A stretch of DNA of 64,000 nt, from contig JAOANR010000015.1 in NCBI GenBank assembly GCA_030278955.1, forward strand, positions 19,749,073 to 19,813,072, read 5' to 3'. The notes under the pieces are model-generated. The model was not told where the DNA came from. It saw only the letters and a list, made by a program, of their open reading frames with translations, and did not search any database. A program made the translations under genes and the position numbers. The DNA comes from Hygrophila difformis. Its lineage: Eukaryota; Streptophyta; Magnoliopsida; Lamiales; Acanthaceae. Shown one piece after another: positions 12,329 through 22,313 of this stretch (positions are counted from its first letter, which is position 1; every line of letters begins with the position of its first letter).

Positions 12329-12708
12329 TGGTTTCAAATACCAAATATGATGTCAAAAAATTCGACGGTACCAAATAATTTTTGGTATGTGGCAGTGCGA
12401 GGTGTTGGACATCTTGTACCAGCAGGAGCTGGATGGGGCACTTGAAGAAACCAAAACCAGATGTGTTGATGATAAAGACTGGACGAGGATCAAACCGTCT
12501 TTGCGTGTGGTATAATTCGGCTATGTCTCTCAAAGGAGCAGAAGTATCCGCTTATGAGAGAGACGATGGCGCACAGACTGTGGAAAGAACTGGAGGATAA
12601 ATTCATGAAAAAGAGCACGGAGAACAAGCTCTACATGAAGACGAAGCTGTATCGATTCCAGTATTTGCCCGGTACCACGACGAATGAACACATAACAAGA
12701 TTCGATTC
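12329..12708 (+). pseudogene. Copia gag (UBN2-type) remnant, cut by the assembly gap
   Basis: The start MVSNTKYDVKKFDGTN is followed by a stop. The continuing gag reading is spread over frames, and the last part (from about 12554) contains LWKELEDKF and KLYRFQYLPGTTTNEH, typical of the Copia gag capsid region. Stops and frame changes mean it cannot make a gag protein. The frame then enters the run of N. Confidence 0.8.
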
Positions 12709-13208
12709 NNNNNNNNNNNNNNNNNNNNNNNNNNNNNNNNNNNNNNNNNNNNNNNNNNNNNNNNNNNNNNNNNNNNNNNNNNNNNNNNNNNNNNNNNNNN
12801 NNNNNNNNNNNNNNNNNNNNNNNNNNNNNNNNNNNNNNNNNNNNNNNNNNNNNNNNNNNNNNNNNNNNNNNNNNNNNNNNNNNNNNNNNNNNNNNNNNNN
12901 NNNNNNNNNNNNNNNNNNNNNNNNNNNNNNNNNNNNNNNNNNNNNNNNNNNNNNNNNNNNNNNNNNNNNNNNNNNNNNNNNNNNNNNNNNNNNNNNNNNN
13001 NNNNNNNNNNNNNNNNNNNNNNNNNNNNNNNNNNNNNNNNNNNNNNNNNNNNNNNNNNNNNNNNNNNNNNNNNNNNNNNNNNNNNNNNNNNNNNNNNNNN
13101 NNNNNNNNNNNNNNNNNNNNNNNNNNNNNNNNNNNNNNNNNNNNNNNNNNNNNNNNNNNNNNNNNNNNNNNNNNNNNNNNNNNNNNNNNNNNNNNNNNNN
13201 NNNNNNNN
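12709..13208. other. Assembly gap (500 N)
   Basis: Exactly 500 N are present, a conventional placeholder size, so the true length is unknown. The sequence on the right does not continue the Copia element on the left. Confidence 0.99.
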
Positions 13209-13830
13209 AACTTTCAAATTACCATCTACCATTAATAATTCCACAATCCACCCCACAACCACATATCAGTAAATCACACATAAATAAATAAATTAAAATT
13301 ATAAACTCATTATAATCATATTATATAAATTTTTAAGTTACTTTTTTAACACTAATAATGTGACGAATGGAGTAATATGAGAAATAAAATAAATATTAAT
13401 TCAAATATATTGTAAAATAAGTAAAACAAACACATATTCAAATAAATTATAAAGCGAAAAATAAACATGTTTTATTATAAGTATCCCAAAATTTTCGAAC
13501 ATGGTACTTTATGTAGGGATAATTAGTATCAAATACAAGGATATATTAGGGTTAAAAATGTAGCTTAAGAATTTATATAATGTGGTTGTAATGAATTTAC
13601 AATTTAAATTTATTTATTTATGTGTGATTTACTGATAATGGTTGTAGGTTGGATGTGAATTATTAATGGTAATGGGTTTGAAAGTTTAATATATTTATTT
13701 ATTAATGCGATATGATGGGTATATTTGATAATTAATATTTAATTATTTTTAAAATGGAAATAAAAAATGTTGGAACAAGAAAAAAAGAAAGTAGAACATA
13801 AATAATGGCACAGAATGAGTATTATTCATT
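13209..13830. mobile_element. Inverted-repeat element, left end lost in the gap
   Basis: The segment 13209-13292 is nearly the reverse complement of 13609-13690, with shared words such as CAGTAAATCACACATAAATA. The right part (13690-13830) resembles the right part of the Stowaway-like element at 16078-16744, for example TTGATAATTAATATTTAATTA versus TTGGTGATTAATATTTAATTA. It is probably a second copy of that family. Confidence 0.65.
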
Positions 13831-13854
13831 TTAATTAAATAAAATAAAAAATAA

Positions 13855-14035
13855 TTCAAAAAAATTAAAATAGGCCACCAGGAGGAGTCATTTCCACTTT
13901 TAGGCCATCGCAGCCCGAATTCCAGCCCAATGGCCTAAATTCAGGCCCGAAATCCTTCTAATGGCTATTTTCCATAAATCAAAATATCGTGGCCAAAAAG
14001 TGAAATGACTCCTTGTGGTGGCCTATTTTAATTAT
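13855..14035. mobile_element. Short palindromic MITE (about 180 bp)
   Basis: The left arm AATTAAAATAGGCCACCA plus GGAGTCATTTCC... and the right arm ending in GGTGGCCTATTTTAATT are inverted repeats of about 45 bp around a short centre. The terminal words (CCACNANNAGGAGTCATTTC) recur at the ends of the larger foldback element at 15850-16985, so the two are related. Confidence 0.75.
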
Positions 14036-14039
14036 TACT

Positions 14040-15000
14040 TCCCAGATTATTAATCATCAATCCAAATATAATTCCAGAACAAGAACATGACATAAATCAG
14101 GAAAATAAAATCAAATAACAATAAATAATTTTATTTCTTGAAATAATAATGAATTCAAACTCTGGATCCATTCCACGACTTCTGGTCGTTGCCTCCAATA
14201 GAACCCAAATTTGAACCCTTGCTGGAGAATTCGTAGATAATCAGGAAATGCACATAAAGTTATGGTGCAATCCTACAACACAATTTCAAAACCCAATCTA
14301 ATATAATATTGAACTAATCTAATGGATTGATGAAGAAATGATGTGGAGATGGATTGGAGATGAAGGAGATGGGTGATGTCGAGTTTTTGATGTTTCCCTC
14401 TGTTCTGGACGTCAATCGGGATGAAAAAGAATGAAAAAACCCGCTCAACTGACTTGGAAACCACCCGAAACTGACCCAACCCGGCTGCCTTGGCGTAAAC
14501 TTACGCTAGCAGAGAAGATTTGGCGCAAATGGCCTTATTTACGCTAGCAGGAAATGAATTTTGGGAACTCTTCAGCTCTTGCGTAAAACGACGCTAGCCC
14601 ATCCATTCTGGCGGCCTTGCCTACGCTAGCTGAGACTTGTACAAATTTTCTTTCAATGTTGGCGTAAACTGACGCTAGCATAGGTTTCTTGGCGTAGTTG
14701 GCATTGCCTACGCTAAGAAGGACTTATTCAATTCTTTTCTCCTTTTTCCTCATCTCCATTCATGCTTTCTTCGTCCTATTGCAACATACAAAATCACATT
14801 TAAAACTCATCAAGATAAATCATAAAAAAGCATCAACTTTAAATGTGATTTTAGTTTTATTTACCTAAAATTCTAATATAATATCCCAAGATAAAAAACT
14901 CACTCAAAACACAATAAAAACACACAAAAATAAGGATTTCACTCTAAAATTCATTGAATATATGGCTTGAAAATGGCTTAAAAGATAGCATCGAAAGGAG
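14040..15000. other. Unassigned repetitive-looking sequence
   Basis: No gene is recognised. The stretch includes a cluster of repeated GCGTA...ACGCTAGC motifs at 14490-14720 and an AT-rich tail. It adjoins the leader of the minus-strand LTR element at 15.0-15.3 kb and may be internal non-coding sequence of that element. Confidence 0.4.
14490..14720. repeat. Cluster of six degenerate TGGCGTAA...ACGCTAGC motifs
   Basis: Six versions occur at 30-60 bp spacing, for example TTGGCGTAAACTTACGCTAG, CTTGCGTAAAACGACGCTAG and TTGGCGTAAACTGACGCTAG. Each is a quasi-palindrome in which GCGTA is answered by TACGC or GACGC. The intervening sequence is not conserved. Confidence 0.7.
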
Positions 15001-15315
15001 CCTATCACCATTACAGGACGCAATACATCCATAAGGTGCTTGTTAAGTAGGGGTGTGAACTCGGCCATCGACTCTGTTATCGATAGCCGCTTCTATTCGG
15101 ACAACGTAGGGGTTTGCATAATCCCCTGTTGCACCCGATATTCCGCTGCATCACCGGCGTCGTCTGCAGTAGGTGTCATGGTAGAAGTCTTCTCTTGTAG
15201 GGACATCCCATCAAATTTCTGAATAAGATTACTCACTAATCTTTCAGATCTGAAATGTATAAACCCTAAGCGGATATGGTTTTCAACTCGCGTCCCACTG
15301 GGCGTGCCAATTTGC
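15000..15315 (-). mobile_element. Leader and gag start of an LTR retrotransposon (remnant)
   Basis: Read on the minus strand, AAATTGGCACGCCCAGTGGG directly follows the LTR end at 15316. Similar words follow the 5' LTR in some plant retrotransposons and are likely part of the primer-binding or leader region. A short reading frame (MSLQEKTSTMTPTADD...) follows and meets a stop within about 45 codons. No protease, reverse transcriptase or second LTR is visible to the left, so the element is truncated. Confidence 0.55.
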
Positions 15316-15850
15316 TGTATCGGAAAAATTGTTTGAGAAAAGAAGAAACTGGAATTGAATTACAATTGAAGGAATTACAAAAGTATTGGAATTGAAATAC
15401 AAGAATTGAATAAAAGCTGTAAGAAAGCAGTAAATTGGATGAAAACTTAAAGGAATAAAAGCACAGAAAGTTGTAAAAGAAAGCAGGAAAAACTAGAAAG
15501 AAAAATAAAATGTAAATGCATCTCTTTGAGAGTTGTGTTGGAGGTGTTTTGATATGGTCACCTAAGGTCTTATTTATAGACCTACGCAAATCCTAGTAGC
15601 AGCTCATGGGCTGGTCCGATTTTAATACGCACTAGGCTAATTCATATGGACTGGGGCGATTTTTTCTTGGACAAATACAAATGTAGAAGACTACATGGGG
15701 CAAAAAATTACTAATGGACCGATTTGAATTTTTTTGGAAAGAAAACGGACTAAAAAATCTTTTTTTTTTCCCAAAGAACTGTGTTCTTTAAAATTTTAGA
15801 AGTTAAATTTTCCGTAGACTCGATTCGATGTAACCCCTAAAGTTTTTTTG
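15316..15850 (-). mobile_element. LTR of a truncated LTR retrotransposon
   Basis: On the minus strand the segment contains a TATA box (TATAAATAAGACC, near 15570-15583), then a T-rich untranslated-type stretch, and ends ...CCGATACA next to the leader described at 15000-15315. The outer end is not defined because no partner LTR exists in the window. A family-level assignment to Ty3/Gypsy is probable but not proven. Confidence 0.6.
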
Positions 15851-16077
15851 AGTTAAATATTTTTTTATGCCACTATAAGGAGTCATTTCTGTTTTTAGGC
15901 CATCAATTATTTCTATTATGATTTTCGGTCATCACAAGGCATTTGGACCGAATTTATGGCCAATTTGACCAAGTCAACGCCCCAACGGGCCGCGTGTGTT
16001 GCACTATCCACGCGATGGCCTAAATGTGAAAATGCTCTTCTTCTAATGGCCAATTTTAGGGGGGCTTTTTTTTAATA

Positions 16078-16744
16078 CTCTATCCCATTGTTTATGTCTC
16101 ATATTCCTTTTTATCCACCCTAACATTTTTGTCTCAGTTTCATAATAAGAAATAATTAAATATTAATCACCAAACATGCACCATCACATAACATCAATAA
16201 ATAAAATATATTTCAAACCCACTGCATTAATAAATTCTAACCAACAGCAGTTGACTTGAGTGGATTGGAGCTCTAGTCGCTTAAGCAAGATCTCGCTTTC
16301 AGCCCTGTGTATGTAAAAAACTGCTTTGGGAGAAACGCCCTTAATTGCCCATGCAGATCCTCGAGAGATTAGTCATGGGTCCAATATGGCCTGGGGATAC
16401 CCAGTTATTCACCAAAGAAAATAAATTCTACCCCACAACTATAACATCGCACATAAATAAAAAGGAATAAACCCACTACATTAATAAATTCTATCACACA
16501 ACTATAACATCATACATAAATAATTTCATACATTAATCACCAAAGTTCCATCATATTTATGTGTAATGTCATAGTTGTGGGGTAGAATTTTATTAATATA
16601 GTAATTTTGAAATTTTAGTTATTTATTGATGTTATGTAATGGTGTATGTTTGGTGATTAATATTTAATTATTTTGTTATAATGAAAATGAGACAAAAATG
16701 TTAGGATGGACAAAAAGGAAAGTGAGAAAAATAATGCGATGGAG
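16078..16744. mobile_element. Stowaway-like element inside the foldback element
   Basis: The left end CTCTATCCCATTG and the right end (reverse complement CTCCATCGCATTA) form an inverted repeat flanked by TA dinucleotides (16076-16077 and 16745-16746). The similarity continues inward as arms containing TAACATTTTTGTCTCA and TTAATCACCAAACAT. A SINE is inserted at 16243-16429. Confidence 0.8.
16243..16429 (+). mobile_element. tRNA-derived SINE, copy 1 (187 bp), innermost of a nest
   Basis: It is flanked by the 14-bp duplication AATAAATTCTAMCC (16229-16242 and 16430-16443; one mismatch). Its head TTGACTTGAGTGGATTGG and a degenerate B-box region are followed by a body shared with 29101-29280 and the split copy at 53582-54771, for example TAGTCGCTTAAG and TATTCACCAAA. 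RNA polymerase III transcription and LINE-dependent mobility are inferred from the family type. Confidence 0.85.
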
Positions 16745-16985
16745 TATCAATTACGCAAAAAAAAAACAAACCAAAATTGGTCATTAGAAGGAGAGCATTT
16801 CCATATTTAGGCCATCGCGTGAAGAGTGTAACACACGTGGCCCGTTGGGGGCGTTGACTTGGTCAAATTGGCCATAAATTCGGTCCAAATGCCCTGTGAT
16901 GGCCGAAAACCATAATAAGAACAATTGATGGCCTAAAAACGGAAATAACTCCTTGTAGTGGCCCCAAAAAAAAATATTTAACTCA

Positions 16986-17962
16986 TTTTTGAATATCTAA
17001 GTTTATTGATGTACATTTTGATTTATACATAGCTCAAGGTGAATGATTTTACATTGGGTGAATGCAATTTTGCACAATAGACCCAATAAAAAGAAACAAA
17101 ATAATTCCCACATTTATCATTCCGCATCTCGTTTTATTTGAATTGAAGCAAAAGTTTTGAGCTTGGAATTGCTCTAATTTTTCAGTTTATGTACACAGTG
17201 AAACTCAAGCCCAAGTGGAGGCAAGGTAAATCCTCTTTCCACACCAATGGGTTGGAATTTTTTTTTTTATTTTTTTTTTATTTTTTTGCGAAGCGGAAGC
17301 TAGTGAACAATATAGGTTGGAAATTAGTACAACATTCGTGTTTTTGAGAAACAGTTCCAAAAGCACAAACTTTATCATTCGGTAACGTGAAATTGACAAC
17401 GAGGGAGAGCAACCAGTAACTTGGGCGGGATGTCTCGGAAAAGATCATTGCTAAAACTCTTGGAGCCCCGTCCACCGCCTCCTGCGCCACCGCTACTACC
17501 CACTCTCCCCCTTCCTTTTCCAGAGGTCACACCATCACTTTCCGCCCTCACACCAAGCGATGCCTTATGACCCAAACCCAATTAACCCACCTCACCGATC
17601 TCCTGAAAGCCCACCTCAAGAAGAGCTCTATAACCATCACATCGGAGGATCTTCTACACTTCCTCTAGTCTCGCCTTCGCCACCACCCACGTTGAGCCAC
17701 CTCGATTTCTACCTCTTTCGATACGCTGCCACGCTTGACTCATTCCACCACGATCACAACACATTCGAGTATATGGTGCGTGCTCTCGTGTCCACGAATC
17801 GCCTGGATTTGCTCACTGTGCTTCTTGATTTCATTGCCTCCAATCCTAGCCCGTGCTCAGACGGTATATTTTCTTGCTCTAAAACGGAACTGATTTTCCG
17901 TGTTTCCATTGATTCGTTTTGTAGAAGTGGCAGATTTGGTGATGCACTCTATGCCTTTAGTG
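16986..17962 (+). pseudogene. Truncated duplicate of the PPR gene with its upstream region
   Basis: This segment is a diverged copy of about 20233-21163. Upstream non-coding sequence is shared (CTCAAGGTGAATGATTTT, GCAATTTTGCACAATAGACC) and so is the 5' third of the gene, from ATGTCTCGGAAAAGATCATT at about 17431. Near 17567 the copy has lost a base (CCTTATGACCCAAACCC versus CCTTATGCCCCCAAACCC), which shifts the frame and creates a stop. Homology ends abruptly at GCCTTTAGTGT (17962), where unrelated sequence begins. It cannot make a functional PPR protein. Confidence 0.9.
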
Positions 17963-18040
17963 TGTTTGGATGTGTAAAAGTAAAAAGTGCTTTTGAAATG
18001 TGTAAATTACTAAAAAAGATATGCTACTTAATATAGGATA

Positions 18041-18303
18041 GTCCTTCCTCCGTTCTCAAATATTTACTACGGATTCACTGCGCACACAGTCCAATGCACA
18101 TTTTGAATCATTAATAACTCAAATTCGGTATATGTAAAAATTCTAAAAGTTCGATATTTAAAAACTACACGACGAGACGAATCTAACAAGATCTCTCTTG
18201 ACTATATTTTAACTTATATAATTATGATAAAATTTTAAATCAAAGTGTATGGGTGAATAGTGCCCCAAAACCAAATGGGGCAAATATTTGAGAACGAAGG
18301 AAG
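18041..18303. mobile_element. Stowaway-like MITE (263 bp)
   Basis: The ends CCTTCCTCCGTTCTCAAATA and (reverse complement) CTTCCTTCGTTCTCAAATAT form a terminal inverted repeat beside TA dinucleotides. The interior contains the family block with TCCAATGCACATTTTGAATC and GACGAATCTAACAAGATCTC. Confidence 0.85.
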
Positions 18304-18559
18304 TATATATTTATAGTATAATTTAAATAAATTAGTAGGGACATTTATGACTCTGCACACATTACTAGGTGTTTTTGGCTTCTACTTTTCAGAGAATCAG
18401 CCCTCCTAGAAGCACTTTTCAGCTTTTCGAGATGCTTTTGCTTTTTTAAAAAAGTCAAAACAACACTATTTTTTCATCAAAAATGCTTTTGGCAAAAGCA
18501 AAAATAAAAAACACTTAAAAAAAAGCATTTCAAACGCCCCCGAAGTAAGTATAAATGTA

Positions 18560-18806
18560 CTTCCTCCATTTCTTTTTAAAGATTACACTTCTCATTTATG
18601 CATATACCAATGCACATTTTCAACGATTAATAACTCAAATTAGGTACAAGTAAAAATTCTAAAAATTTGATATTTAAAAACTAGAAGATGAGATGAATCC
18701 AACAAGATCTCACTTAGCTATATTTTGTCTTCTATAACTATAATAAAAATAGAAGTTAAAGTGCTATAATGAATAGTAAAAAAAATCAAAAGAAAAACGG
18801 AGGGAG
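18560..18806. mobile_element. Stowaway-like MITE (247 bp)
   Basis: It begins CTTCCTCCATTTCTTTT, ends AAAACGGAGGGAG and is flanked by TA (18558-18559, 18807-18808). The interior is the same family as 18041-18303. Confidence 0.85.
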
Positions 18807-18849
18807 TATAATATAAGCACCAACAAGTTTTCAATTAATAAATCAATGG

Positions 18850-20260
18850 TTGGATTGATTGGCCCAATTTCGTTTTATTTACCTGGAGGAGAAGCCAAGC
18901 CCAAAGTACTACGCAAGAATTGGGGAAGAAATGGGGATTCTACCCTTCTCCTTTTTCACACCGACCTCGAGGAAGAAAACTAGTGCTTTCTTGGAGAGGG
19001 CACTGCGACAGAGGGAGGAGCAGCGACAGAGATCGGCGGCTATTGGGAGGGGAAATCGAAGCCCCAATAAGGTATGGTGTATCTCTTCTTCCTCCTCTTC
19101 TTCTTGTGCGATTTGGGACTGTTTGGAAGCAAATCGGGATTTCTCTCTTGGAGACTCCAGCGGGTTCGTCGGAGATGGGAAGAGCAAGGGGTGAATGCGA
19201 GGTTGATGGTGGTGGAGCTCGCCGCCGGCGAGCTGCTGCCATTGGAGTGGCAGCCCGCTGTTGCGCTGCGATGGTGGCCGCGACGGCCACTGCTGTGGCT
19301 GTCGCCGGCATGGGCGCGGCGATGGAGGCCGTGGTTGTGACCAGGCGTCTGTGGTGGTGTTGACAGTGATGGTGACTGGTGGTGGTGATGGGTAGTGATG
19401 GTGAAGATGACAGTGGTAGTGATGGTGTTTGATTGTTGGCTTTTTCTTGTTTAAGTGTTTATGTATATCGTTGAATTGTAAGTTATTTTGTGCTAATTAG
19501 TTCTCTCCTTTTGTTGAGTATGGAGATTGTTGAGTTTTGAGTAAATTGGTTAACTTGGGTATTTGAGTTTGGTTGTTATAATTGGTTGAGTTGTAGATCT
19601 AGTTATTTTTATGTTTAATTGGACATGAGATATGGATTTATGGTTGGTATTTAAAGTGTATAGTCTTTGAGAGTTGTTGGGATGGATTTAGATTTGTAGT
19701 GCTAAATTGAAGTATAAAAAGGGATTTGTTGAGTGGTTTTGAATATAAATGTTTCATTGGATTGTGTCGGGTGTTTCTTGAATAAGCTAAATTGTGGATT
19801 TTGAGTTAAACGATTGTTTTAGATCTCGGACTTGAATATGGAAAAATTTGTTAGTTTTAGTTTAAAGATGTTAGTTAATGAATATTATTTGTTTGCTCTT
19901 TTGATATTTTGAAGTTTGTTGGTGGTGAGTTAGAGAAGTTGTGGCTTATTGACTAATTTTGAGGACCTTTGGTTGTGAGTTATATGTTGATTAATTTATA
20001 CTTGTGGGAATTGGAAGACTTGTTTGTTGTGATAAAATGAATTTTAATGTTGCTAATTAGTTTCAAGTGTTGGAATTGTTGTTTATTATTGTGGAGAAAG
20101 AGCATGTGCTAATTGAGTTGTTTTAGTTATTTGATAAATGATAAATCGTTGGCATGTCAAATTGAATGTTGGAATGAACTTTAGTTGAGCATATTTGGAT
20201 TCATGAGTTAAATGAATTTTTGCTAGTAATTCTTGAATATCTAAGTTGGAGTACTTGCGA
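18850..20260. mobile_element. Probable long-LTR retrotransposon fragment between the PPR copies
   Basis: A GC-rich, low-complexity block (18900-19375) is followed by about 850 bp of T/G-rich, A/T-punctuated sequence without reading frames. The same two-part texture occurs, on the opposite strand, inside the 3-kb solo LTR at 37065-40084. The small overlapping reading frames in both strands of the GC-rich block have no recognisable domain, so I do not call a gene. No TG...CA ends or target duplication were located. Confidence 0.4.
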
Positions 20261-20627
20261 AGTGAGGTTTACTGATGTACATTTTGATGTTATACATAGC
20301 TCAAGGTGAATGATTTTGCATTGGGTGAAAGCAATTTTGCACAATAGACCCAATAAAAAGAAAAACTAATTCCCACATTTTTCATTCCGCATCTCATATT
20401 ATTTGAATTGAAGCAAAAGTTTTGATCTTGGAATTGCTCTAATTTTTCTGTTTATGTACACAGTGAAACCCAAGCCCAAGTGGAGGCAAGGCAACTTCTC
20501 TTTCCACACCAATATATTGGAAATTAGTACAACATTCGTGTTTTTGAGAAACAGTTCCAAAAGCAGAAACTTTGTCATTCGGTAACGTGAAATTGGCAAC
20601 GAGGTAGAGCGGCCAGTAACTTGAGTA

Positions 20628-22085
20628 ATGTCTCGGAAAAGAGCATTGCTAAAACTCCTGGAGCCCCATCCACCGCCTCCTGCGCCACCGTCGCCGCCCC
20701 CTCTCCCCCTTCCTCTTCCAGAGGTCACACCGTCTCTTTCCGCCCTCACACCAAGCGATGCCTTATGCCCCCAAACCCAATTAACCCACCTCACCGCTCT
20801 CCTGAAAGCCCACCTCAGGAAGAGCTCTATAACCATCACGCCGGAGGATCTTCTACACTTCCTCAAGTCTCGCCTTCGCCACCACCCCACGTTGAGCCAC
20901 CTCGATTTCTACCTCTTTCGATACGCTGCCATGCTTGACTCATTCCGCCACGACCACAACACATTCGAGTATATAGCGCGTACTCTCGTGTCCACGAATC
21001 GCCTGGATTTGCTCACCGTGCTTCTTGATTTCATTGCCTCAAATCCTTGCCCGTGCTCTGATGGTATATTTTCTTGTTCTAAAACGGAATTGATTTTCCG
21101 TGTTTCCATTGATTCGTTTTGTAGAAGTGGCAGATTTGGTGATGCACTCTATGCCTTTAGTGTTATGAAAAGGTCAATTGATGGTAGGCCGAATGTTGCT
21201 CTGTATAACATGGTGATCCACAGTTATGTTAAGTGTGGGAAATTGGAAGAGGCCGTTGAGTTTTACAGGAAGATGGTTAGGGAGAGGGTGAAGCCTGATG
21301 CGGTCACATTCAATATTCTCATTAGTGGGTATTGTAGGTGCAAGAAATTTGGTTTAGCGTTGGAAGTTTTCAAGGAGATGAAGGGAAAAGGGTGTGTTGC
21401 AAATGTGGTTACTTTTAATACCTTGATGAAGGGATTGTTCCGTGATGGGAAGGTGGAGCAGGCGGTTGGAATGGCTCATGAGATGATTGAGTTACATTGC
21501 GAATTTTCATGTGCAACCTGTGAGATCCTGGTTGATGGGCTATGCAGAAAAGGGATGGAGATGGCGGCAGCTGATTTGATAATGGAGTTTTTGAGGAAAG
21601 GTGTTCTGCCGAAGGGGATTGATTGTTTGTTGATTATTGAGATGTTTTGTAACAATGGGAATCCGGGGAAGGCGCTTGAATTGGTGGATGAGTTATGGGA
21701 CAAAGGTTATTTGCCTAGTTTGATTGCTTGCACAACTTTGGTTGAAGGTTTATGCAGGGTTGGATGGATAAAAAAATCCTCTGATTTGATGAAGAGAATG
21801 CTCAATGAGGGCATTATCCCAGATAGCGTGACATTTACTTGTTTACTAGGTTATATTTGTGGTGTGGGAGCAACATTGGAAGCAAATAAGTTGGTGTTGC
21901 TAGCTTCCAAAAAGGGTTTGAACTTAGATGGTATGATGTACAGGATCTTGATATCTGGTTGCATCAAGGAAGGCAGACGGAATGAAGGGGAAACACTAGT
22001 GAATAAGATGTTGGATCAGGGCCTTATACCTGATATTGCTACTTACAATAACTTTATGGATGATCTTGCTAAAGGTAGAGGGTGA
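20628..22085 (+). CDS. P-class pentatricopeptide repeat protein (485 aa, intronless)
   Basis: PPR proteins bind organellar RNA sequence-specifically and act in its processing, stability or translation. The protein has a proline-rich N-terminus (residues 15-35), a conserved lead-in (DFYLFRYAAMLDSFRHDH, about 93-110) and about nine tandem 35-residue PPR motifs from about 154 to 480. Clear examples are VALYNMVIHSYVKCGKLEEA (190-209), VTFNILISGYCRCKK (226-240), VTFNTLMKGLFRDGKVEQAV (261-280) and MMYRILISGCIKEGR (436-450). No E, DYW or SMR domain follows, so it is P-class. The N-terminus may carry an organelle transit peptide, which I cannot confirm. The ATG at 20628 is the first in a frame with no upstream stop conflict and aligns with the ATG of the truncated copy at 17431. 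The single-exon structure is usual for plant PPR genes. Confidence 0.93.
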   Translation: MSRKRALLKLLEPHPPPPAPPSPPPLPLPLPEVTPSLSALTPSDALCPQTQLTHLTALLKAHLRKSSITITPEDLLHFLKSRLRHHPTLSHLDFYLFRYAAMLDSFRHDHNTFEYIARTLVSTNRLDLLTVLLDFIASNPCPCSDGIFSCSKTELIFRVSIDSFCRSGRFGDALYAFSVMKRSIDGRPNVALYNMVIHSYVKCGKLEEAVEFYRKMVRERVKPDAVTFNILISGYCRCKKFGLALEVFKEMKGKGCVANVVTFNTLMKGLFRDGKVEQAVGMAHEMIELHCEFSCATCEILVDGLCRKGMEMAAADLIMEFLRKGVLPKGIDCLLIIEMFCNNGNPGKALELVDELWDKGYLPSLIACTTLVEGLCRVGWIKKSSDLMKRMLNEGIIPDSVTFTCLLGYICGVGATLEANKLVLLASKKGLNLDGMMYRILISGCIKEGRRNEGETLVNKMLDQGLIPDIATYNNFMDDLAKGRG

Positions 22086-22232
22086 TTCACTCGACTAATT
22101 TCAGAAACCATTAGCGGATCTCTTTAACAGGTGAAGTTTAATTGGCTTGTTATTAAGAAATAGCATTGGTTTTTCATGCCCTTCAACACAGCTGTTCACC
22201 TTAAGAAGGTTGATGAATACCTTTTAACCCTC

Positions 22233-22249
22233 GCAATTATTAATATTAA

Positions 22250-22312
<63 letters not shown>
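22233..22312. repeat. (TTA)n microsatellite
   Basis: About 25 TTA units lie just downstream of the PPR gene, directly against the 3' end of a Helitron-like element. Confidence 0.95.

Positions 22313-22313
<1 letters not shown>

Larger units (their letters stand above)
15850..16985. mobile_element. Foldback element with about 210-bp terminal inverted repeats (outermost of a nest)
   Basis: The left arm (about 15850-16070) and right arm (about 16770-16985) are reverse complements over some 210 bp. Shared words include GAGTTAAATATTTTTTT, TTTTTAGGCCATCAATT, GGACCGAATTTATGGCC and AATTTGACCAAGTCAACGCC. Between the arms lies a different element (16078-16744). Long inverted repeats suggest a Mutator-like or foldback transposon. 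No transposase is present. Confidence 0.8.

Noticed and set aside
12554..13291. Long frames on both strands across the N run
   Set aside because: Most of their length is N; only the first part of the plus-strand frame is real Copia gag sequence.
18859..19363. Several 80-147 codon frames on both strands of a GC-rich block
   Set aside because: Frames overlap on both strands, contain only low-complexity Ala/Arg/Gly/Trp runs and no known domain; the block looks like part of a long LTR.
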